Assembly (NCBI GenBank): GCA_945878705.1
Contig: CAMCUE010000101.1
Span: 1 to 5,006, forward strand
Direction: 5' to 3'
DNA length: 5,006 nt
Source of the DNA: Ferrithrix thermotolerans DSM 19514
GTDB taxonomy: Bacteria; Actinomycetota; Acidimicrobiia; Acidimicrobiales; Ilumatobacteraceae
In this document: positions 1-5,006 of the stretch, one piece after another
Layout: each line of letters begins with the position of its first letter
Position numbering within the stretch: position 1 is the stretch's first letter
Notes under the pieces: model-generated
Databases searched by the model: none
What the model was told of the DNA's origin: nothing
Seen by the model: the letters and a program-made list of their open reading frames with translations, nothing else
Made by a program: the position numbers and the translations under genes

Positions 1-366
1 TTGGATCAATTTTCTTGTGCCGCGAGTAAACCCGACCGGTTAATTGAAATTTATGCGGCAATCTCAGAACAAAATCAATTCCTTGGTGTGGCAACACTGA
101 TTGATGACGACGAATTGCCCGACGCGACCGAACCTGGACCATGGCTGGCAGCAGTCTTTGTGACTCCAACAGAGCGCAAAGTCGGTATCGGTTCTGCACT
201 GGTGAACCACATCGTGCACCGAGCACGCGAACTGAACTTTGCGACACTCTATTTATACACAGAATTCGCCGAGGATTGGTATCAACAAAAAGACTGGACG
301 AAAATACGCGATACAGAATTTCTCGGTCTTAAGCACACCGTGATGCAACTCCGACTAGCCAATTAA
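1..366 (+). CDS. GNAT-family N-acetyltransferase, 5' partial
   Basis: This is a probable acetyl-CoA-dependent N-acetyltransferase of the GNAT fold; its substrate cannot be told. The readable 121 residues hold the core. A beta-strand segment WLAAVFVTP (48-56) leads into the acetyl-CoA pyrophosphate loop R59-K-V-G62-I-G64, followed by helix SALVNHIVHRARE. Then come a strand LYLYTE (83-88) and the segment DWYQQKDW (92-99), which resembles the FYE.LGW motif near the end of the fold. The frame is open to the first base of the window, so the TTG at position 1 is more likely an internal Leu codon than the start. GNAT proteins of this kind usually run about 140-160 residues, so perhaps 20-35 N-terminal residues lie outside. 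It ends with TAA, facing the minus-strand operon. The family call is secure; the start and substrate are not. Confidence 0.8.
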   Translation: MDQFSCAASKPDRLIEIYAAISEQNQFLGVATLIDDDELPDATEPGPWLAAVFVTPTERKVGIGSALVNHIVHRARELNFATLYLYTEFAEDWYQQKDWTKIRDTEFLGLKHTVMQLRLAN

Positions 367-370
367 CTGG

Positions 371-1120
371 TTATCGCTTAAATGCCCAATGCACTTCAAC
401 GGTGATTGAAACTTCTTGAGCGCCTAGATCAATCACAGTTTTTGCAGACTCAACGCTTGATGCAACATCACGCAACCAAGGTTGCGGAACTGACGGAGTA
501 GTCGCAAATTCGCGAACAGAAATTACATCGCCTAAATCGACTCCCAATAGGTCGGCATAATCTTCGGCCTTCGCCTTTGCTAACTTGATTGCATTTTCTC
601 TCGCTTGTTTTGCAGCATCTTTGTTGTCAATCAAAATCGGAGCGAGTGTCTCAATTGTCAAGTCTGTGCCGACTATCACCACAACAGCATCAACTACTGA
701 GCCAGAATTCTCGGTGTCGCGCAAGGTCACAGCAAACGATTGTGTTGCACGAAAACCATTCAAAGATTGTTTACCGTCTTGTGAATATGAATATTCTGGG
801 TAGACACTGACATTGGTAGTGGCGATATCTTTTTTGTTAATCTTAAAACTGTCAAGTGCTGAACGCGCTTGATTAGCCAATATATTTGCGCCTTCGCTCG
901 CAGACTTGCTTGGTCCTTCTAATGCAAAAACCGAAAAATTAAACTGTACGCCATCAGGAATTACTCTTACCGAGCCTGTCGCGTCGAGCGTGACGCCGGT
1001 TTCACTGACTGCGGGGACATTATAAGTATCACCACCGACGTCTAAACCGCAAATCGTCAATAGTGTTGCAGCAGCAGCAGCAGCAACAACTACAAATTCA
1101 AGTTTTTTATTGCGAGACAT
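371..1120 (-). CDS. SIMPL (DUF541) domain exported or membrane-anchored protein
   Basis: A 249-residue protein of the SIMPL/DUF541 family, which includes periplasmic or cell-surface proteins such as E. coli YggE; its biochemical role is not settled. The N-terminus has basic residues (R3, K5, K6) and a hydrophobic stretch from about 9 to 26 containing six consecutive alanines (13-18), consistent with a signal peptide or a single membrane anchor. The SIMPL domain follows from about residue 43. It begins with the typical opening VTLDATGSVRVIPD (43-56), then a helix rich in Ala/Ser (71-91), the segment KKDIATTNVSVYPEYSY (96-112), the helix DAAKQARENAIKLAKAKAED (168-187) and LGVDLGDVISVRE (192-204). 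All of these fit the family pattern. Cys24 is preceded by LTI rather than a small residue at -1, so a lipoprotein call is not supported. The gene begins 9 bp after the dapC stop and is probably the last cistron of the operon. No strong Shine-Dalgarno sequence precedes the ATG. Confidence 0.85.
   Translation of the reverse strand: MSRNKKLEFVVVAAAAAATLLTICGLDVGGDTYNVPAVSETGVTLDATGSVRVIPDGVQFNFSVFALEGPSKSASEGANILANQARSALDSFKINKKDIATTNVSVYPEYSYSQDGKQSLNGFRATQSFAVTLRDTENSGSVVDAVVVIVGTDLTIETLAPILIDNKDAAKQARENAIKLAKAKAEDYADLLGVDLGDVISVREFATTPSVPQPWLRDVASSVESAKTVIDLGAQEVSITVEVHWAFKR
1068..1085 (-). repeat. six-copy GCA/TGC trinucleotide microsatellite in the SIMPL signal sequence
   Basis: Six perfect tandem GCA units on the plus strand read on the minus strand mostly as GCT codons. 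They fall within the six-alanine run (residues 13-18) of the N-terminal hydrophobic segment of the SIMPL protein. Unit loss or gain would keep the frame and alter only the hydrophobic length. The repeat is short, so instability is possible but not shown. Confidence 0.7.
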
Positions 1121-1129
1121 GGGTTAATT

Positions 1130-2239
1130 CTACTCGCGAGTTAAACGCGAGGCGACCAGCGCAACTTTATTGTCGGGTTGAACAACGGCAACGCGCACAT
1201 TATTCGCACCACCAGCACCGTAAAAATCACCAGGACTTACGAGCGCACCTCCGACAGCAGCAAGTTGCTCGGCAAATGCCCAGCCATCCTTGGCATCAAA
1301 CCACAAATAGAAACCTCCACTTGGTAGATCAATATTGAAACCAGACCATTTTGACAACACAGTTGCAAGTGTCTCAAGGCGACGCAAATACACCCCGCGT
1401 TGCTGAACAACATGGTCGTCATCACTCAACGCAACAACTGCTGCTGCTTGCGCAGGACCAGGTACAAGCATGCCAACATGTTTACGAACTTCTTTAAGAT
1501 AGTTGATGATTTCTTTGTCGCCCGCGTAAAAACCCACTCGCAAACCAGCCAAGTTCGAGCGCTTAGAAAGTGAATGCAACGCCACCACGCCTTCAAGGCT
1601 GTGTTGCAATATTGATTCGGGTTGGCGCGACCAAGTGAACTCGACATAACACTCGTCACTAAATACTGGAACATTGTTTTTGCGGCCCCATGAAGCAAGT
1701 GACTTCAAATCATCCAACGCGCCTGTTGGATTATTAGGTGAGTTGCTCCATATCATTAGCGCTCGCTTGATATCGCTATTTGAAATCTTTGAGGTATCAA
1801 GACCGCCAGTTGCAGTCATCGGCACCGCGACTGGTCGACAACCAGCCAAAATCGCTCCCATCTCGTAAGTTGGGTAAGAGACAGCGGGAAATAAAACAGT
1901 GTCGCGCTCTGGTGTGCGCAGTTTCATATATTGCGGAGTAGTTGCAACAAATTCTTTACTTCCAATACATGCGGCGATCTGCGAAGTTGGTACCGAAATA
2001 TCAAACTTGCGTTGCATCCATGCTTGGGCGGCGTTGCGCAAAGCGTCGCTACCAATGCTCGGCGGGTATCCGCGTTCGCTATTAGACGAAGAGAGCGCAG
2101 CAATTACAGCTGGTGCTGGTGGATCGCATGGTGTGCCGATTGAGAGATCTACAAGGCCGCCCTCAAATTTGTTCGCTAGCGGCTTGAACCTATCAAGCCG
2201 ATCATACGGGTACGGCGGAGGGACAAAACCTTGAGTCAT
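1130..2239 (-). CDS. dapC: succinyldiaminopimelate transaminase, actinobacterial type
   Basis: A PLP-dependent fold-type I aminotransferase of 369 residues. It is predicted to convert N-succinyl-2-amino-6-ketopimelate plus glutamate to N-succinyl-LL-2,6-diaminopimelate in the cytosol (succinylase branch of lysine/DAP synthesis). Marks seen in order: VDLSIGTPCDPP (30-41), GYPPSIGSDALR (57-68), IGSKEFVA (92-99), SYPTYEMGA (121-129), SNSPNNPTG (165-173, cofactor/substrate Asn), SDECYVEFTW (194-203, with Asp195 facing the pyridine nitrogen), HSLSKRSNLAGLRVGF (222-237, with Lys226 as the Schiff-base lysine), EVRKHVGMLVPGPAQAA (250-266), SPGDFYG (335-341) and VRVAVVQ (348-354, with Arg349 as the likely substrate-carboxylate arginine). 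SIGTP, SDECY, SLSKRSNLAG and SPGDFYG together are characteristic of the actinobacterial DapC group rather than of AspC or ArgD. The ATG overlaps the hflX stop as ATGA, which fixes the start well. Having dapF two cistrons upstream supports the pathway assignment. Succinyl specificity is inferred from similarity. Confidence 0.9.
   Translation of the reverse strand: MTQGFVPPPYPYDRLDRFKPLANKFEGGLVDLSIGTPCDPPAPAVIAALSSSNSERGYPPSIGSDALRNAAQAWMQRKFDISVPTSQIAACIGSKEFVATTPQYMKLRTPERDTVLFPAVSYPTYEMGAILAGCRPVAVPMTATGGLDTSKISNSDIKRALMIWSNSPNNPTGALDDLKSLASWGRKNNVPVFSDECYVEFTWSRQPESILQHSLEGVVALHSLSKRSNLAGLRVGFYAGDKEIINYLKEVRKHVGMLVPGPAQAAAVVALSDDDHVVQQRGVYLRRLETLATVLSKWSGFNIDLPSGGFYLWFDAKDGWAFAEQLAAVGGALVSPGDFYGAGGANNVRVAVVQPDNKVALVASRLTRE
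2236..2239 (-). other. ATGA stop-start overlap between hflX and dapC
   Basis: The hflX stop TGA overlaps the dapC start ATG as ATGA on the minus strand. A GGGA stretch lies about 12-15 bases upstream, too far away to be an ideal ribosome binding site. Together with the GTGA overlap one gene upstream, this indicates one polycistronic message with coupled translation. The coupling is inferred from layout. Confidence 0.8.
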
Positions 2240-3558
2240 TTTTGAGCTATCCCATTACTGCTTTGGTTAACTATGAAGTCGCTCAAACGTCCAGCGCTGG
2301 CATCTGCAAGTCGCGCCCGCACACGCATCGCAGTTTGTTCATTAGATGTCGACACAACTTCGCCTTCTCGATGCACTGTGGCGACGATATCGCCCCGATC
2401 ATATGGAATTAACAATTCAATCACGGTAGTAAGTGCGCGCATGCGATCACCGATTGCCAGCAACAAATCATTCAATCCTTCACCAGTCAATGCCGAAAAC
2501 CCAACTGCACCACGATGTTCATAAACAAGTCGTTTTGCTTCGTCTGGATTGAGATCAGACTTATTAATTACCAATAGTTCAGGAACTTTATCTGCTCCGA
2601 TTTCTTCGAGAACTTCACGCACGGCAATTATCTGTCCATTTGGATCAACTGCCGAAGCATCTACAACATGCACAAGTAAATCGCTCGATACTGCAACTTC
2701 GAGAGTGCTTTTGAACGCTTCAATTAGGCCGTGCGGCAATCGGCGCACGAAACCTACCGTGTCTGAAAGTAAGACTGGTTCGCCACCAGGTAGTGCGAGC
2801 CTGCGGGTTGTCGGATCAAGAGTTGCGAATAATCGGTTTTCAACAAGCACACCAGCGCTCGTCAAACGATTGAGGATTGCCGACTTACCAGCATTTGTGT
2901 AGCCGACAATTGCGACAGCGCCAAGACCACTGCGTTCACGACCCTTGCGTTGTTCTTGCCGTGTCTTTTGAAGATTGTCGAGCTCACGATCAAGCCGACT
3001 AATTCTTTCACTAATACGACGACGATCAACTTCAAGTTTTGTTTCACCAGGTCCGCGAGATCCGATACCGCCAGCTTGTTGTGACAAGCCCGCTTTCGCA
3101 CCACGCCGAATTCTCGGTAAGCGGTAGCGCAACAGTGCTAGTTCGACTTGTGCTTTACCTTCGAGTGTGTGCGCATTCTGCGCAAAAATATCGAGAATTA
3201 CTGCAGTGCGATCAAGTGCTGTTCGACCTAATAGTTTTTCTAAATTAAATTGCTGACCTGGTGAGAGTTCATTGTCAAAAACAACCGTGTCTGAGTCGAG
3301 CGCAAGACAAAGTTCTTTTAGTTCTTCGGCTTTGCCTTTGCCGATGTAAAAAGCGCTGTCGGGTGCATCGCGACGCTGAGTAATTCGAGCAACCTCTTGA
3401 GCGCCTGCGGTATCAATCAGTTGCGCAAGTTCATCCAACGATTCTTGAGTTTCATCGTCTGTCCGATCAGACATCGTGACTGCAACCAAAATAATTCGCT
3501 CGCGAATACCTCGCGAAATGAGTGTTGAGCCGAGCGCCTCCTGATAGGGATTATTCAC
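2236..3558 (-). CDS. hflX: ribosome-associated GTPase HflX
   Basis: A complete 440-residue GTPase of the OBG-HflX group. The family binds the 50S subunit or 70S ribosome, and in several bacteria it splits stalled, heat- or antibiotic-arrested ribosomes. The N-terminal HflX domain spans about 20-150, with the signatures SLDELAQLIDTAGA (40-53), YIGKGKAEEL (71-80), DNELSPGQQFNLE (95-107), DRTAVILDIFAQNA (116-129) and EGKAQVELA (133-141). A short Gly-rich linker GGIGSRGPGETKLE (163-176) leads to a basic, probably coiled-coil helix (177-207). The G domain carries G1 GYTNAGKS (219-226), G2 around FATLDPTTR (244-252), G3 DTVGF (266-270), G4 NKSD (332-335) and G5 SAL (355-357), all intact. A C-terminal domain follows (about 376-435). 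The start is GTG, overlapping the dapF stop as GTGA. The next in-frame ATG (3474-3472, residue 29) would remove the first beta strand (RIILVAV), so GTG is preferred. The Gly-rich linker is shorter than in Streptomyces HflX as I recall it. Confidence 0.96.
   Translation of the reverse strand: MNNPYQEALGSTLISRGIRERIILVAVTMSDRTDDETQESLDELAQLIDTAGAQEVARITQRRDAPDSAFYIGKGKAEELKELCLALDSDTVVFDNELSPGQQFNLEKLLGRTALDRTAVILDIFAQNAHTLEGKAQVELALLRYRLPRIRRGAKAGLSQQAGGIGSRGPGETKLEVDRRRISERISRLDRELDNLQKTRQEQRKGRERSGLGAVAIVGYTNAGKSAILNRLTSAGVLVENRLFATLDPTTRRLALPGGEPVLLSDTVGFVRRLPHGLIEAFKSTLEVAVSSDLLVHVVDASAVDPNGQIIAVREVLEEIGADKVPELLVINKSDLNPDEAKRLVYEHRGAVGFSALTGEGLNDLLLAIGDRMRALTTVIELLIPYDRGDIVATVHREGEVVSTSNEQTAMRVRARLADASAGRLSDFIVNQSSNGIAQK
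3555..3558 (-). other. GTGA stop-start overlap between dapF and hflX
   Basis: The dapF stop TGA shares bases with the hflX start GTG (GTGA on the minus strand). No strong Shine-Dalgarno sequence lies ahead of it; only a weak GAG occurs about ten bases upstream. This arrangement is consistent with translational coupling by termination-reinitiation, which would tie HflX synthesis to DapF translation. The coupling itself is inferred. Confidence 0.8.
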
Positions 3559-4391
3559 AGAACTAACTCAAGATTGTGGCGCGAAGAAAAATTTGCAGGG
3601 CCGATCAGTGTGACATGACCCCTCTGTGGATGGTTCAACCGCACACTGGCATCGCCACCTGGCTGATGCACGATAACTTCACGCACCGAGGCAGGTACAA
3701 GTCCCCACTTGCTCGCTGCCCATGCGCTGGCGCAGGCACCAGTGCCACACGCTTGTGTGATGCCTGCACCCCGTTCGTGCACGCGCATCGTAATTGCATC
3801 GCTCTCTGGACCTGGCTCGACGATCTCAAGGTTGACTTGCGAAATCTTTCGACCAATTTCTAATAAGTTGACAACTGCGACATCTTCAACTCCGACCACC
3901 GAGTGCGGGTTGCCAACCGATAAGTGCATTACTGGTCGATTTGGATCACTGCCAATCGTTGACCAGTTTTCTGGTTCGGAAATAGTTTCAATTTTTCCCA
4001 TGTCAACACTTGCCCTTACCTCATCTTGCGACACGGGTTCAACGTCTACAACGCGAATACCAGCATCAGTTACAACCGTGTATGACACTGACTCGCTGTA
4101 TCCATCTGCATCAAAAGCTGCCTGAGCCAAACAACGAATACCGTTGCCACTCATCTCGGCACGCGATCCATCTTGATTAAAAAGTTGCATCTCAAGTTTG
4201 AACTCTTTGTGGCGAGTCAGCAACAGTAATCCGTCAGCACCAACACCATCTTGCCGATCGCACCACTGCTGGGCCATATTTGACCAATCAATTTTTGTCG
4301 AGTCTAAATTTGGTTCGGCAGCTAGTTGCGCAACATCAAGTACCAAAAATTCATTTCCGAGACCGTGGTGCTTGGTGACGACAACTTGCAT
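3555..4391 (-). CDS. dapF: diaminopimelate epimerase, with Ser in place of the first catalytic Cys
   Basis: Predicted to interconvert LL- and meso-2,6-diaminopimelate, the PLP-independent step that supplies meso-DAP for peptidoglycan and lysine. At 278 residues it has normal family length, with two pseudo-symmetric halves. Family marks: KHHGLGNEFLVLD (7-19, substrate Asn13), CDRQDGVGADGLLLL (44-58), FNQDGSRAEM then SGNGIRC (71-87), SVGNPHSVV (158-166, substrate Asn161), ERGAG (206-210) and the C-terminal catalytic motif ACGTGACAS (214-222) with Cys215. The family motif N-x-D-G-S-x4-C-G-N-G is intact except that the catalytic Cys is Ser81 (codon AGT, 4151-4149). Every other signature residue is kept, which argues against decay. 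Cys87 in GIRC is also common in normal family members and so is not a replacement. The ATG gives the canonical N-terminus and lies 12 bp after the miaA stop; no Shine-Dalgarno sequence precedes it. The family call is secure, but full epimerase activity is less certain because of Ser81. Confidence 0.94.
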   Translation of the reverse strand: MQVVVTKHHGLGNEFLVLDVAQLAAEPNLDSTKIDWSNMAQQWCDRQDGVGADGLLLLTRHKEFKLEMQLFNQDGSRAEMSGNGIRCLAQAAFDADGYSESVSYTVVTDAGIRVVDVEPVSQDEVRASVDMGKIETISEPENWSTIGSDPNRPVMHLSVGNPHSVVGVEDVAVVNLLEIGRKISQVNLEIVEPGPESDAITMRVHERGAGITQACGTGACASAWAASKWGLVPASVREVIVHQPGGDASVRLNHPQRGHVTLIGPANFSSRHNLELVL

Positions 4392-4403
4392 GATGTGTGA
4401 TGT

Positions 4404-5006
4404 CTAGCGTAAATGCTTAGCGATTATCGGCACAATTTCTGCAACTGGGTCTGAACTGATAGAAATCCACTTAATTCGCGGGTCGCGCCTGAACCAGCGC
4501 TCTTGGCGCACAGCGAATTGGCGCGTGTGAATGATCGTCTCATCAACTGCTTGATCAAGGCTCATTTTGCCGTCTAAATGAACAAGCAACTCTTTATAAC
4601 CCAGAGCCTGGGCAGCCGTTCGCGACAACCCATTTTTCGAGTTACGCAGTGCAGTTACTTCGGCAAGTAAACCTTCTTCCATCATTGCGTAGACACGATC
4701 AGCAACTCGTTGGGCAAGCCGATCACGACTCCAGCGCAGGCCGATCTGAATCACGCCGTTCTCGGGGTATGCACTTGTGCCCGGCCCAAAACTGCTGAAT
4801 GGTTTTCCACTGCCAATACAAACTTCAAGTGCGCGAATGATTCGACGACGATTTGAGCGCTCAACTTTTTGTGCCGCATCTGGATCTAATTCTGTTAGTT
4901 GAGTAAAGAGCGCTTCAGTATTGGTTTGCTGTTCAAGAGTTGCGCGCGTTTCAGGAAACTCTCCTGGTAGAACCAAATCATCAATCACTGCAGTCAAATA
5001 CAAACC
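4404..5006 (-). CDS. miaA: tRNA dimethylallyltransferase, C-terminal two thirds (5' partial)
   Basis: MiaA transfers a dimethylallyl group from DMAPP to N6 of A37 in tRNAs reading UNN codons, giving i6A37, usually the substrate for MiaB. About 200 residues are visible. The frame runs open to the right edge: the last codons read G-L-Y-L-T, matching the family GGTGLY motif. The TTG at 5003-5001 is therefore an internal Leu codon, not a start. The N-terminal part with the P-loop (about 90-110 residues) lies outside. Counting from that Leu as 1, markers are NRRRIIRALEV (51-61), IGLRWSRDRLAQRVADRV (87-104), MMEEGLLAEV (107-116), QALGYKEL (132-139) and TRQFAVRQERWFRRDPRIKW (160-179), the conserved tRNA-contacting end of the catalytic domain. 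It is the most upstream visible cistron and stops with TAG 12 bp before dapF. The miaA-dapF-hflX order is typical of actinobacteria. Confidence 0.95.
   Translation of the reverse strand, partial: GLYLTAVIDDLVLPGEFPETRATLEQQTNTEALFTQLTELDPDAAQKVERSNRRRIIRALEVCIGSGKPFSSFGPGTSAYPENGVIQIGLRWSRDRLAQRVADRVYAMMEEGLLAEVTALRNSKNGLSRTAAQALGYKELLVHLDGKMSLDQAVDETIIHTRQFAVRQERWFRRDPRIKWISISSDPVAEIVPIIAKHLR

Noticed and set aside
1040..1060. Lipobox around Cys24 of the SIMPL protein
   Set aside because: The residues before the cysteine are L-T-I, with a bulky Ile at -1 instead of Gly/Ala/Ser, so lipoprotein processing is unlikely.
1133..1140. Perfect 8-bp palindrome CTCGCGAG at the dapC 3' end
   Set aside because: It is too short to form a terminator, has no following T-run, lies in coding sequence and is expected by chance.
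1899..2234. 111-codon plus-strand open frame opposite dapC
   Set aside because: It is entirely inside dapC on the other strand and its translation has no domain-like pattern.
2549..2902. 117-codon plus-strand open frame opposite hflX
   Set aside because: It is antisense to the conserved HflX G domain and has no family signature, so it is a shadow frame.
3472..3474. ATG (residue 29) as an alternative hflX start
   Set aside because: It would cut off the first conserved strand of the HflX N-terminal domain and lose the GTGA coupling with dapF.
3709..4125. 138-codon plus-strand open frame opposite dapF
   Set aside because: It lies wholly antisense to a well-conserved dapF, and its translation is low-complexity Ser/Thr-rich with no recognisable domain, as expected for a mirror frame.
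5001..5003. TTG as the start codon of miaA
   Set aside because: The frame continues to the window edge and this Leu is part of the conserved GGTGLY motif, so it is internal and the true start lies outside.

Overview
The window is a densely packed chromosomal segment, almost certainly from a member of the Actinomycetota with moderate GC content (roughly 45-50% by eye on a few sampled lines, not counted over the whole window). The main evidence is the aminotransferase, which matches the actinobacterial succinyldiaminopimelate transaminase (DapC) type along its full length, and the gene order miaA-dapF-hflX, which is familiar from actinobacteria such as Streptomyces. The GC content is low for that phylum and would fit one of the streamlined aquatic lineages. 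The exact lineage cannot be decided from this sequence.

Layout: five genes are read leftward (minus strand) as one apparent operon. In transcription order they are miaA (3' two thirds only, running off the right edge), dapF, hflX, dapC and a SIMPL/DUF541 exported protein. Spacings are 12 bp, a 4-bp GTGA overlap, a 4-bp ATGA overlap and 9 bp. At the left edge a partial GNAT acetyltransferase gene reads rightward and converges on the operon, with only 4 bp between the two stop codons. No gap reaches 300 bp. No RNA gene, insertion sequence, CRISPR array, clear promoter or factor-independent terminator was seen.

Functionally the operon combines two themes. One is diaminopimelate/lysine and peptidoglycan precursor synthesis (DapC makes N-succinyl-LL-DAP, DapF makes meso-DAP). 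The other is translation maintenance (MiaA prenylates A37 of tRNAs, HflX is a ribosome-associated GTPase). The SIMPL protein has no settled function; its N-terminus indicates export or membrane anchoring. The region is mostly ordinary housekeeping. The point most worth a second look is DapF, where the first of the two catalytic cysteines is replaced by serine. No new defence, mobile or otherwise undescribed system was seen.
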